Assembly: GCF_003171515.1 (NCBI RefSeq)
Contig: NC_089398.1
Coordinates: forward strand, 310,001 to 374,000
Reading direction: 5' to 3'
Length of the DNA stretch: 64,000 nt
Origin: Pyrenophora tritici-repentis
Lineage: Eukaryota; Ascomycota; Dothideomycetes; Pleosporales; Pleosporaceae
Made by a program: the position numbers and the translations under genes. The notes under the pieces are model-generated. The model did not search any database and was not told the DNA's origin. It saw nothing but the letters and a program-made list of their open reading frames with translations. This document shows positions 54,755 through 64,000 of the stretch, one piece after another (the stretch's first letter is position 1; every line of letters starts with the position of its first letter).

Positions 54755-57485
54755 CAGTGATCGGAATGGTCTGGTCTGGTCTGGTCTGAGGGTACAGACC
54801 AGACCAGACCAGGTGCTTACATAAGGACCGGTCCGACCAGACCGGTCCGACCAACAAGACCGCCAAGAATGAGGCTGAAGCAAAGAAGGAAGCCGAGGAA
54901 ATGTGTTTTACTACTGACTGTCAATCTAGTCGTCTTCGTTCTCACTATCCTCGATATCGCTGTTCCCCTCAGCTTGGGGCTTTCCATACCAGGCCCGGAG
55001 ACACTCGCACGCTTCTATAATATCTGCCTTCAGCCTACCACGGCGATCGACGATAGTAAGCTTCGCGCTACTAAAAAGACGTTCGCATTCATCCGACATA
55101 GGCGAGATCGCAAACATGTCTAGAGCGAAGCGAGCGAGATCTCGTTGGGAGTCGTAGCGAGATAGCCAGTACGCAATAGCCTCATTGCAACCTGCCTCTT
55201 CGTTATGAAGCCGGTCAGTAGAGATGTATTGTTCATACAAATCAGTTGTAGAAACTGGAGCGTCTATTCGAATGCGCTTATGTTCCCGCTGGCGATCAAA
55301 TGCTGGGTCAGGATCTCTCTCCTTCCTGGCTGGTGGTGGCAGCATCTCGACAGGGTACCTTCCCTTATACTCTGTCTCCCAGAGATGCTTCACCGCTAAT
55401 TGTGCGTTTTCAAACCACCTCTTCTTCTCTTCGTCGCCATGAAGAACCCACTCTTGCCTGAACCATCCCCACTTGCGATATGGATCAAGGATTTGAGCCG
55501 CATAATATGCCGGTGGAAGGTCAGTATCTTCAGGGAATCGATTTTGCCAATTCAGCTGCTGATTGTTATAGTACTCAACGCACTTTAACCAAGCAGCATC
55601 AGCGCAGCCTTGAAGGTACTTCCATGTAAAGTTGTTATCGTCCTCAGTGTGGATGTCGTGGTAGTGATCCTTCGTCTCGCTTATCTCCCGGAGAAGGCAG
55701 TCCAAAGTTGAAAACCAGTCCGCAAGTGACGTCTTCTTACCTTCAGAAAGCAAAGTTGCAGCATAGAAGTCTTTGAGAGCGAGTTCAATCTTTTCAAGCT
55801 CAAACCAGTGCTGTCCATCAAGCTTAAAGTTCGCGATCCCTACGGAGCCCTTTCCAGGTACATGACGAGCCGAGAAGAGCTCTAAACGTTCTCGAACATT
55901 TAATGCACGTGTAATCGAATAAAACCATGAGTTCCAGCGGGTCGAGTTGTTCTGGATAAGCTCAAGCCCGTCGAATTGCGAAAGATCTCCGCCGATAATA
56001 ATTGTAGCAAACTCCTCACGCCGTTGTGGAGTAAGCCTGATGTATCGCACCAGGTTGTGAAGACGACCCAAACATCCGAACTTCTTCCAGAGCTCTTCCA
56101 CCTTCGTATAGTCGCCACGTTGATGATGCTTCTCCAGCTTCGCAAGATACTTCTCACAGTTTCGCCCCATAAGGAACGCCTGGCAACAGAGGTTGATGAC
56201 ATGGCCCAAGCAACGCAGCCGGCGATGACGACGTTGTTTTGACTTCATCCATGGGCAGAGATCCTTGAGTATAAACTCAACAGCGGTATCATTTGCCGAG
56301 GCATTATCCAGCATAAAGTATCCAATCTGATCTCCGCTAATGTCGTATTCTTCCAGCAATTCAAGGACCACCGATCCAAGATTCTCTCCAGTATGTTCGC
56401 CGTATATACGTCGCATACCTAAAGCGGTAACACGTCGCATGCCGGTAGTATCAATCCACATAGCGACGACGCCTAGGATAGCGTAAGGGTTTGGTGAAGT
56501 CCAGAGATCAAAGGAGATAGAGATCCTACTCCGTGAATGGTGTAGGTCCTCCCTAAGCTGTTGCTTCTTCGATATGAATGCATTCATTACCCAGCTTCGG
56601 ATAGTCTTCGCAGCCTTCGGGAGGTGGTTGAGTAGTGCCGGATTTAAAAAGAGGAGTAGTTCACGAAAGTACTGGTTCTCTAATTGAAAGAAGGCGATAT
56701 GGCAGTACACAATCCAACGAATTAGAAGCTCTTTAAACTTCTCTACTGACTCCTTCCAGAAAAAGATGCTGGAAGCAGCCCCATCCTTTTGCTGGTCGAT
56801 TATAGACTTCCGTACAGAACCCTTTCGCTTGATGCTACTCTGGGGATCAATCTGGTGCTTCTGTTCCAGGTGATTCCGGATCCTAGAAGTGCCATTGATG
56901 ACAAACAACTCTTGCTTGCTCTTCCCAACCCTGCACTCATGGCAGTAATACACCTCTTTCTTATCGCTATCTCGAATGTATTGGAGTCCGTACTTCCAGA
57001 TGTGTGATGTACCTTGACGGAAATCCTTCCTTGCAATTATTGCACGTTTCACGTACGTGATACCGCCCTGCACGAACTCATCTGGAGATTCGTGATATTG
57101 AATAGGAGTGGGTGATAGTATAGGGGTGGGTGATGACGTGGGGATAGGAGATGGAGTAAGAGACGTTAAATCTAGTCTTATAATATTCGATGGGGACGGT
57201 GAGGTTGGTGTTGAAGGCTCCATAACAATAGTATATAAGTAGGTTGTTAAGGACTTGATTGTTCTATGTAAGTAGAAGACTTACCTTGATCTTAATGACT
57301 CATATTGTGCTAAATTTTCTGGCTAGATTAGTCTAAGATCTAGTCACGTGGACCTATTTATAGCCGGACCGGTCCGATCATCTAGACCGGTCCGACCACG
57401 GTCTCAAAAAATCGCCAGACCAGACCAAGTCTTGGCGGTCTAGACCAGACCAAGACCAAGTCAGACCAGACCATTCCGATCACTG
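54755..57485 (-). mobile_element. Complete hAT DNA transposon, 2731 bp
   Basis: Ends are CAGTGATCGGAATGGTCTGG and its exact inverse; the terminal repeats match for about 24 bp. An 8-bp target duplicate CCTCAACC lies at 54747-54754 and 57486-57493. Sub-terminal repeats include GGTCTGGTCTG arrays forming a hairpin at 54768-54811 and GACCGGTCCGACCA copies near both ends, probable transposase binding sites. It holds one intact transposase ORF, so it looks autonomous. Confidence 0.95.
54926..57223 (-). CDS. hAT transposase, intact, 765 aa
   Basis: Intronless ORF. Residues 70-125 form a BED-type zinc finger (Cys94, Cys97, His118, His123) for DNA binding. The RNase H-like core has Asp239 in SFDLWTSPN and Asp306 in FMLDNASAND, with CLGHVINLCCQAFL as the conserved C-x-x-H helix. 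The C-terminal hAT dimerisation domain (about 670-745) has WLSRYDSQRDLARFALDMFAI and SSAKLTIVDRRGRL. A Pro/Thr/Ser-rich leader (residues 1-45) and an acidic end (EDSENEDD) frame the protein. No stop or shift. It cuts and rejoins the element via terminal repeats, leaving 8-bp duplicates. Confidence 0.95.
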   Translation of the reverse strand: MEPSTPTSPSPSNIIRLDLTSLTPSPIPTSSPTPILSPTPIQYHESPDEFVQGGITYVKRAIIARKDFRQGTSHIWKYGLQYIRDSDKKEVYYCHECRVGKSKQELFVINGTSRIRNHLEQKHQIDPQSSIKRKGSVRKSIIDQQKDGAASSIFFWKESVEKFKELLIRWIVYCHIAFFQLENQYFRELLLFLNPALLNHLPKAAKTIRSWVMNAFISKKQQLREDLHHSRSRISISFDLWTSPNPYAILGVVAMWIDTTGMRRVTALGMRRIYGEHTGENLGSVVLELLEEYDISGDQIGYFMLDNASANDTAVEFILKDLCPWMKSKQRRHRRLRCLGHVINLCCQAFLMGRNCEKYLAKLEKHHQRGDYTKVEELWKKFGCLGRLHNLVRYIRLTPQRREEFATIIIGGDLSQFDGLELIQNNSTRWNSWFYSITRALNVRERLELFSARHVPGKGSVGIANFKLDGQHWFELEKIELALKDFYAATLLSEGKKTSLADWFSTLDCLLREISETKDHYHDIHTEDDNNFTWKYLQGCADAAWLKCVEYYNNQQLNWQNRFPEDTDLPPAYYAAQILDPYRKWGWFRQEWVLHGDEEKKRWFENAQLAVKHLWETEYKGRYPVEMLPPPARKERDPDPAFDRQREHKRIRIDAPVSTTDLYEQYISTDRLHNEEAGCNEAIAYWLSRYDSQRDLARFALDMFAISPMSDECERLFSSAKLTIVDRRGRLKADIIEACECLRAWYGKPQAEGNSDIEDSENEDD

Positions 57486-58036
57486 CCTCAACCCAACCAA
57501 ACCACGAAGCGCAAGCTGACCCCCAAGTCTTATCTACACAAAGTCAACAACCCACATCCTCGGGAGAGACCTCAAACCAACCTAATCGCGAAGCGCAAGC
57601 AGACGCGCAAACCGTATCCATGCCAGAACAGCAACCCGCATCCTTAGTACAGACCTCATACCAACCTAATCACGAAGAGTAAGCCGGCCCCCAAAATGTG
57701 CACACGCTAGAAAACCAACGCGGATCCAGAGAAGAGACCTCAAATACACACCCACAGCCTTCATCTTCAGAACGGCCATCAGAGAAACCCCGTCCCACTT
57801 ATGTAACACCAATGCTCTGTTTCAGCAGAAGGATCGACGGACGCACATGGTACATGTACCCCAGAGACTCTGATCATGGAAGGAAATATCAAAGCCTTAC
57901 GACTGAAGAAGATAGAGATGAGTTCATGAAAGCTCATGGCGAGGAGTTCGGGGGCAAGGCTAGGGCTGCAAGGGCTGCACATCTAGCTGCAGAGACCGAG
58001 AAGGCGGGAGAAGCGGGAGAGGCGGAAATTACATGA

Positions 58037-58709
58037 GACATGCATGAACCCAACTCTTTCTTTTCTAATATTTTAGTGTGGGGTGTTATAAGAGAACTCT
58101 CGTTTTGGGAGACGTGTATACTTATGCGCGCGCGTAGAGCCGATAAGTCCCACGTCTGCCTGCAGTAAGCAATGTTATGATAGGTTGCGATAAGTGTTAC
58201 ACTCATTTGTTCGGAAAATAAGGCGGACATATGAACAAGATCCGTGTTTTAGATTGTTGAATCTTAAGTTTAGCAATGTGACAATGACTGCAGGAGAGAT
58301 CTATTGATCTAGTAGACACTATGTATGATACTTAGGAATGATCATGGAGACTTGCGATCATGCTAGATGTTACGATATCTCTGCGTAAATGGATGGGGTT
58401 TCGCTCTCGTGGACGCGTTGCAACAGGTTGAAGATGTTGAAAGGGAAGGAATGCGCCGCAGGGCATGGTGTCACCACTTTATCGCCCGCTGCCCACATAA
58501 TTACAAAACTACGCCTCACACGTACACTCCTCTTATCTTTCCATGTTTTAGCCCCCAACCTCCAACGAAAATTCAGCCGCGTCAGCAGAAGCTTGGCCCG
58601 AAATCGAAGATGTATACCTACTTAGGCAGTTGAGTAGCTTGGCACTCGGCGTTTTGAGCATGGCCATGCCTAGTATCGCTTGAGGCTGACGTAGAACGAT
58701 CGTTGATTT
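58037..58709. other. Intergenic, nothing recognised
   Basis: Short frames at 58367-58633 overlap without coding features. Ends at the TSD (58702-58709) of MITE copy 3. Confidence 0.35.
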
Positions 58710-58871
58710 CACAGTCCGCAACAATCAATTAAGTGGGTCCTAGAAGGTTCAGATTGGATTGATTGATTACCGCTTTAAGCCTAGTAGTTACCTATAGGAG
58801 TTTAAGCCCTACCTAGATAGGTAAGTGGGTCTAGGAGAGTGACCGGATTGAATTGATTGTTGCGGAGTCTA
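58710..58871 (+). mobile_element. 162-bp MITE, copy 3
   Basis: Identical by eye to the other copies. Flanked by an exact 8-bp duplicate GTTGATTT at 58702-58709 and 58872-58879. It sits about 110 bp before the ATG of the next gene, within its promoter. Confidence 0.95.
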
Positions 58872-58983
58872 GTTGATTTAGAACTCCCTTGTAACACTAA
58901 ACAATGGCAGACTATAGGGTCAGAATACCTCAGCTTTCCTCTTCCCACCAGCGCCTTTCGTGTTATCGTTTTGGTCTGATGCG

Positions 58984-59885
58984 ATGGCTTCGCAAGGCGA
59001 TGTATCGTATGCTGGCATCTTCAGGCACTCTGACCAGTTCTGGTTCACCGATTTCTCACTCGATGCGCAACCTCCAAATTACACAAGCCATGAAGATCAA
59101 CACATTTTAGAGAGATCCGGCCACGACTACCGCAAGTCGCTTCCTGGATCGTCAAAATCGTCAACCACAGTGGAAAGTTTACCATTTACTAGCGAACATA
59201 AAACCGCGAATGACGAGTGCATCCGAAGAAAGCCTGTAAGATGGAAAATCTCTCTCTATACACCGATCTCGATGATTGGCCTCTTTGTGTTCGGGTTGCT
59301 AGTGGCTGTCGGTCATCATCTCTTCTACAAGCGCTTCGACCAAACCCATGTTCGAGGGCTAGGCGGAGACGGAGCCTCAAAATACATCTCCCAGGTGTGG
59401 ATCATTAGATATGGAACGGCTTTTGCTTTTGTCGCAAAGACCTTACTGGTAGGGTCGATTGTAGTTGCGTATAAGCAACACATGTGGATCAATTTGCGTC
59501 ACAAATCCCATTCAATTTGTACCATCGATGCCCTCTTCGCAGCTACGCATGACCTTCTTGCGTTTTCAAGTCCTTCACTTTAGACAAAGGCCCCGATTCC
59601 GACTCTGATGGCTCTGGTTGCATGGTATAGCATCTCCTGCGTGCATCACAAGAAGATTAGCTAATTTAATTCTATAGGTGCCTCCCCATTGCTGCTCTTA
59701 TCGTACCCTCTACTCTTACCGTCTGTCAGGCTTCGATTATTAACTACATGTCAGCAGCGGTACCGACTCTCAATCTTAGTAACAGTTCAGCCTACAGTAC
59801 TATGTTCGGTGATGGCAATTCGCCTTTGCTATGCCGACTGACGTTGGTGACGGCTACGGGAATGCAAATACTACCTATGAGCCGA
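58984..59885 (+). pseudogene. Multi-span fungal membrane protein, truncated, with one in-frame TAG
   Basis: From Met at 58984 (or 58960) the protein has a soluble N-terminus with YAGIFRHSDQFWF, a first span (PISMIGLFVFGLLVAVGHHL), an RYGTAFAFVAKTLL span and IDALFAATHD. A TAG at 59581-59583 breaks the frame, which goes on in register to a GT-AG intron (59625-59677) and exon 2 with CLPIAALIVPSTLTV and ATGMQILPM. At about 59890 homology gives way to LINE sequence, so the 3' half is lost. The layout matches a large fungal membrane family that databases often label formylmethionine deformylase-like; I place it there with moderate confidence only. Function unknown. Confidence 0.6.
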
Positions 59886-59892
59886 GTCTACC

Positions 59893-60090
59893 CACACCAC
59901 AAGTATCTATCTAGACAACCGACTATCATTCAAATCACATGTGTCTATACGTGTAAGCCAAGCCAGACAAGCTTTCTACAGGCTAGGAAGACTAGCGAAC
60001 ATTGAACTCGGCCTATCAACACACGCTATTAGACAACTATACTTCGCATGTGTAACTAGCGTGTCAGACTACGGAGCACAACATACATGG
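59893..60090 (+). mobile_element. LINE reverse-transcriptase fragment
   Basis: One frame reads IYLDNRLSFKSHVSIRVSQA and on to GLSTHAIRQLYFACVTSVSD, the conserved end of a LINE reverse transcriptase domain, stopping at DYGA. Both ends are abrupt: upstream it cuts the membrane-protein gene, downstream it meets the left end of the second hAT element. No TSD or tail was found. Confidence 0.75.
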
Positions 60091-60158
60091 GCAGCTTAAC
60101 GCGTTTGCGTAAAACGTTTTAGCTTAAAACGTTTTAAAACGCTTTAACAGCTTAAACT

Positions 60159-60194
60159 GTTCACGCGTTTAAGAAAATCCTTAAACGCGTGAAC
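60159..60194. repeat. Perfect hairpin in the second hAT sub-terminal region
   Basis: GTTCACGCGTTTAA and TTAAACGCGTGAAC form a 14-bp stem around an 8-base loop. Likely part of the transposase-binding array. Confidence 0.8.
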
Positions 60195-60319
60195 GATTTA
60201 AAAACGCTATAAGAGGCTTGGCGCCAAGCACCCCACCTTTGCATCTCAAAAACTCTGCAACCACTCCCCACTAACCTGAAATCTCAACAAATCCATTATC
60301 TATAGCATCTATTATCGTT

Positions 60320-62851
60320 ATGTCATCGAATACCTTGTCAGCAAGTGCGATATCAACGCCACCGTCGCGAAGACCCGCAACGCCGCCACACTTTGACGCT
60401 GTTATACGAACCGAAACTGTCTGTAACACCAGCAATGCAAAGCGCCAGCGTTTGAAAAAGCAGTATGTGTGCAAACGCTGTCGCTCATGGTTTAGCAGTC
60501 ACCGAGTAAACTCTATCCACCATGTTCTAGCATATCATACAACGTCAGAGTCTTCTCAGCCCTCGCAAACTTCTTCTTCGTCGTCGCAACCAGCTATCAC
60601 TTCAGTGTTTAGGACTGTCTCTGATCAGACAATTATCCGCAACGCCTTCAATGAACAAGGGTATCGCGATGCGCTTGTCGGTCTTCTGACTCGACGTCGA
60701 ATAGCCTTTTCATCAATCGAATGGTCTGAAATGAGGGATCTAGCGCTTGCTTGCAATCCATTTATTGAAGACCAGCTTATCACAAGTCGACGTACAGCCG
60801 TACGTCTTATCGCCTCGAATTATCAGCTTTATAAAGGCCATGTAATTAAAGGCAGCTTATCGACGGCTGTGAGTCCTATCCACATATCAACAGATCTCTG
60901 GACATCACCGTTCCGTTCATCTCTCCTTGCTGTATGCGCACAGTGGGTCGATCACGAATATAAGCTTCAGAAGGCTCTTTTAGGACTGCCAGAATGTCGT
61001 TACAGCCACTCTGGAGAACAGCAAGCACACTTACTTCTTCAAACCCTCGAGGAATATGGGATACAGTCTAGAGTTGGCTGGCATACGGGTGATAACGCAA
61101 CATCTAACGATACCTGTTTGGAGCATCTTGAAACCCTCCTTCGAACTAAGCACAACGTAAGCATGGCTTTTAATATAAAAATCGGCCTTCGCTGCTTAAG
61201 TTACGCGATGGTGCTAATATTAACAAGGTTAAATTTACTGCTAAAGAGCGCCGTATCCGATGTATCGGTCATATTATCAATTTATCCTTGCAGGCATTCC
61301 TGCTTGCATCCTCTAAGGAGGCTCTTACCGCTGCTCTCGACGCCGTAACGGATGTTATGGGGGAAGAGCTTCTCGCAGAGTTTTCAAGCGTTCTTACTTC
61401 TCGACAGAGAAACCCTAGAGCCCAAGCCCTAGACTCCGCAACAATCAATTCAATCCGGTCACTCTCCTAGACCCACTTACCTATCTAGGTAGGGCTTAAA
61501 CTCCTATAGGTAACTACTAGGCTTAAAGCGGTAATCAATCAATCCAATCTGAACCTTCTAGGACCCACTTAATTGATTGTTGCGGACTGTGCCAAGCCCA
61601 AGCTGTTCCACAAACCTCACAGAGACAAAGGTTGTCTCGCCGAAGACGCAGCGTTGATAGCCATGGGTCTGTTGATGAGGACTTTTGTGGTATTGAGAAC
61701 ATCTCTACACTACGCAAATTACATCAACTATGTGTCTGGCTGCGCAACTCAAGTATACATGCAGCAGAGTGGGATCGCAAGGTAGGCCTCCGCTTAGGGA
61801 TTGACAATCAGACTCGGTGGTCTTCATGGTACTCAGTTATGGATCGGGCTATTAAGAAGATGGCTGCAATTAAGGTCTTTATGCACGATAACGAGAAACA
61901 CCTTAACGAGATCCGTCTTACTTCTGACGACTGGGATATACTACAAAAAGCACATACATTTTTACAACCATTTGCATCAGCAACGCTATACGCGGAGGGA
62001 GATAAATCGTCTATCTCTCAATCTCTTTTGATTATGGACTCTCTTTTAGTCCACTATGAGCAGCAAAAGGTAAGCATTAACGTGTTATCCGAACTTTAAG
62101 TCTTCGGTTAACAGCTTTATAGATACATTACTCTAAAGATGAAAATGAGGACCTTCGCATGGTTCGATCGATCGAGATGGGCTGGTTCGTACTTGAGAAG
62201 TACTACAACATGACTGATCAGGTTCCGGTGTACGCTTCCGCTATTCTTCTAAATCCCGCAAGTAGAGCAGCATATCTCAAGAAGAACTGGCCAGCCGAAT
62301 GGTACGAACCAGCTATTAACGCTGCTCAAAACTTTTGGGTGAATGAGTTTAAGGACGCTTTGCCTTTAGCTAGCCCTACAGCTTCTCAACAAATGGCTCC
62401 TCCTTTAAAGCAACGCGGTGCCGTTCTCGATCAGATTCTACAACAGATGTCAGTTGCGGCGGCAGATCAATCAAACAGCGACGATCTTAAAATTTTCGCA
62501 GAAAGTCCAGTAATACAAATCGACTGTAGCCCTCTTGAATGGTGGTGCCGATCGGAGCAACGGCAGCGCTACCCTAGGCTAAGCAACATGGCTATCTCTA
62601 TTCTTTCTATCGCTGCAGAGTCGTCCGAGCCAGAGAGAACATTCTCAGGTGCAAGAAGAACCTGTTCATGGGATCGGTCGAGGCTCACTTGCGACAACAT
62701 TGAGAAGATCGAGTGCATTGGCAGTTGGCTTAGGGAAGGCCACATAAAACCGTGTTCTCTCAACGGAATGGGTCTACCAATGGAACCAGAGCAAGATGAC
62801 GAAGCAGAGATGATAAGGGATGAGGTAGAGGAGATTCTAGAATGGACATAA
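60320..62851 (+). pseudogene. hAT transposase, three exons, broken only by a MITE
   Basis: Exons are 60320-61156, 61228-62069 (holding the MITE) and 62123-62851, with GTAAGC donors and a GCTAATATTAACAAG acceptor region. Without the MITE and one 8-bp duplicate the frame is whole, about 745 residues. A Cys2-His2-like BED region (CKRCRSWFSSHRVNSIHHVL) is near residues 49-70. The core has HISTDLWTSPFRSS, WHTGDNATSND and CIGHIINLSLQAFL across intron 1, then GIDNQTRWSSWY. The dimerisation domain has WWCRSEQRQRYPRLSNMAIS and ERTFSGARRTCSWDR. It is only distantly like the first hAT, so a different subfamily. Confidence 0.85.
61430..61591 (-). mobile_element. 162-bp MITE, copy 4, inside the second hAT transposase
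   Basis: Identical by eye to the other copies. Exact 8-bp duplicate CCAAGCCC at 61422-61429 and 61592-61599. It lies in exon 2 and brings a stop in the host frame. Confidence 0.95.
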
Positions 62852-63188
62852 CCCGGTCTTGGCATGATGTATCTTATATCGTTTTTATATCGTTTATTGT
62901 TGGAAGGCCTTGTACGATCGTACGGTGAATAACAGTAGCTAAGGTAATCTTGTGTATTGGTATTCTGGTGTATGATGATTCTACGAATGTGGGGGCTACG
63001 AAGGTATACATAGCGTTGGGTCCGAGTTGGGCCGAAGTAGGATCGAGGCGGTACATTGGGCCTTATTAGGCGACACACCGTGTGTATGCCGACACTGGCA
63101 ATCTTTTCTTATTGTAACGACTGATGTAAGGAAAAACGGGTCTTCTAAAAAGGGCACAATGAGAGGGATTCCAAATAGGCATATGTGC
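62852..63188. other. Junction between the second hAT and a Copia element
   Basis: No gene. It may contain the remains of the hAT right end and non-coding 3' sequence of the Copia element, but no LTR or TIR could be recognised. Confidence 0.35.
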
Positions 63189-64000
63189 CTACTCCGTAGG
63201 TCGCTGCACAGATCCCTCTACTCGGATTGACAGCTTGTTGCTTTCGATGAAACGTTCTAACGCGCGATTTGGTGTTGCTTTCGTGAATGCGTCCGCGGGG
63301 TTGTCCTCTCCGTTGATCCAGCGGATCTCAGTGATCTCGCGACGCTCGTATGACTGCCGAAGCGCCATGATGTCGATCATCAGTCGCTTCTCAGCAGTTG
63401 TTCCGAGTTTGACGAGGCATTCATACAAGGAGTATGAATCCGTACACACAATAAGTGGGATCGGTGGTAGACCTAGGCGTCCTGTAATTATCTTGAGGGT
63501 TGTTAGGATAGCGATAGCGATGTCGACACCGCTAACCATGCCGTACGTTTCTGAGGCAAGAACGCTCCGGGTAACGCGTTTGCATTTGGTCGAACTCCAA
63601 TGGATTACGTTACCACGAATATCAAACGTGCTGTCTTGTCGACTCGACTCATTCGCAAGGATAAGTAGGTACCCTAGCTGTGAGCTAAGGTCTTGGTTGT
63701 TCGCGAAGGATCCGTCTGTGAACACTACCAGCTTTGCTGTAGCGAGGTCGAGAGGGACGTATCGCAGGCCTCGTTGTATGCTCTCAGATTGCCACTGCAG
63801 CCGGCGGTTAAGCTTCACGTATTCTGTGTCCTTAGGTTGTTGTATTTGCGCAGCCGCGGAAAGATCGAACGATGCTTCAGGTTGGCATATCGACGCAATG
63901 TACGCGCCACGCGCGCGCTGCTCCATGTACTTCTGTGCTCGGTTTGCTGCCTTCGGATCAATGATTTCGATCTTGGCACCTTGTCCCTTCTGCGTAAGTA
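63189..64000 (-). CDS. Copia-type polyprotein, C-terminal RT/RNase H part (cut by window edge)
   Basis: The frame is open from the window end (64000) to the stop at 63189, about 270 residues. It holds the RT-RNase H connection (KAANRAQKYMEQRARGAYIA, LRYVPLDLA) and a Copia RNase H: VVFTDGSFANNQD, LASETYGMVSG, VCTDSYSLYECL, INGEDNPADAFTK. It ends shortly after the PADAFTK motif, as usual. This is a different subfamily from the element at 6679-9445. The Asp/Glu catalytic positions are present and no stop is seen, so the upstream part may be intact outside the window. No LTR is recognised within 62852-63188. Confidence 0.88.
   Translation of the reverse strand, partial: LTQKGQGAKIEIIDPKAANRAQKYMEQRARGAYIASICQPEASFDLSAAAQIQQPKDTEYVKLNRRLQWQSESIQRGLRYVPLDLATAKLVVFTDGSFANNQDLSSQLGYLLILANESSRQDSTFDIRGNVIHWSSTKCKRVTRSVLASETYGMVSGVDIAIAILTTLKIITGRLGLPPIPLIVCTDSYSLYECLVKLGTTAEKRLMIDIMALRQSYERREITEIRWINGEDNPADAFTKATPNRALERFIESNKLSIRVEGSVQRPTE

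Larger units (their letters stand above)
54743..58036 (+). pseudogene. 28-aa-repeat protein gene, split by a hAT transposon and carrying a stop
   Basis: The ATG at 54743 starts M-A-S-T, and the hAT element 54755-57485 follows at once. Past the 8-bp duplicate the same frame continues at 57494. Without the insertion the frame is 185 codons to the stop at 58034-58036. It opens with three tandem 28-residue units (84 bp) of the type QPN(H/R)EAQAD.Q. In unit 3 the CAA seen in units 1 and 2 is TAA (57680-57682), so the gene also carries a nonsense change. The C-terminal part is conserved-looking: [20 protein letters not shown] and [13 protein letters not shown], then an Ala/Glu helix. No signal peptide and no known family. 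A shorter product could still start at 57698. Confidence 0.75.
60092..62851 (+). mobile_element. Second hAT transposon, right end missing, interrupted by MITE
   Basis: The left end probably starts CAGCTTAACGCGTTTGCG at 60092 and is followed by many AAACGTTTT/AAACGCG sub-terminal repeats. The transposase ORF fills the rest. No inverse of the left end is present between 62852 and 63188, so the right terminal repeat is lost or strongly diverged. Confidence 0.75.

Noticed and set aside
1..64000. CRISPR arrays, bacterial operons or integrons
   Set aside because: The DNA is plainly fungal, with spliceosomal introns throughout; no regularly spaced direct repeats of CRISPR type are present.

Overview
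The window is nuclear DNA of a filamentous ascomycete. Genes carry short introns (about 45-150 bp) with GT...CTAAC...AG signals, and fungal-restricted families are present: small secreted Cys-rich proteins, a DUF6604-like protein, a Trp-Gln-x-Leu-Cys family and a GPI-anchored fasciclin protein. The gene set and transposon types look most like Dothideomycetes/Pleosporales, but this is inference and species cannot be read from the sequence.

Layout: 0.4-5.7 kb holds a TANGO2/NRDE gene, a Pro-rich protein gene broken by two C7-run frameshifts, and a small secreted 6-Cys protein. 6.2-9.8 kb is a calcineurin-type phosphoesterase gene split by a complete, recently inserted Copia-type LTR element (identical-length 155-bp LTRs, 5-bp target duplication) whose single ORF is a doubly deleted Gag/RNase H polyprotein. 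9.8-14.3 kb is a gene desert. 14.3-18.5 kb has a second Cys-rich secreted ORF (frameshifted), a large secreted Ser/Thr-rich protein and an alpha/beta hydrolase. 18.9-26.1 kb is a one-strand cluster of fungal-specific genes, three of them divergent paralogues with a conserved intron position. 26.5-29.3 kb is a DUF6604-like pseudogene containing a MITE. 30.3-32.1 kb is a secreted Ala/Gly/Lys repeat protein. 33.5-47.1 kb is the housekeeping core: ETF-ubiquinone oxidoreductase, an SR-type splicing factor with a 6-nt microexon, a BTB protein, a small membrane protein, a short HMG-like protein, an intradiol dioxygenase and a basic membrane protein. 47-64 kb is repeat-rich: a LINE stub, an intact hAT transposon, a second hAT, a LINE fragment, three more MITE copies and the end of another Copia element, interspersed with a fasciclin gene, a Cys-rich secreted ORF and two disrupted genes.

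The genes do not form one pathway. The strongest theme is recent transposition: four sequence-identical 162-bp MITEs with 8-bp target duplications, an intact hAT inserted four codons into a host gene, and an LTR element cut into a phosphatase gene. A second theme is nonsense-only decay: six in-frame stops, all TAG or TAA, with almost no indels in the host pseudogenes, which resembles mild RIP (C-to-T in CpA) or, less likely, UAG stops corrected by A-to-I editing.
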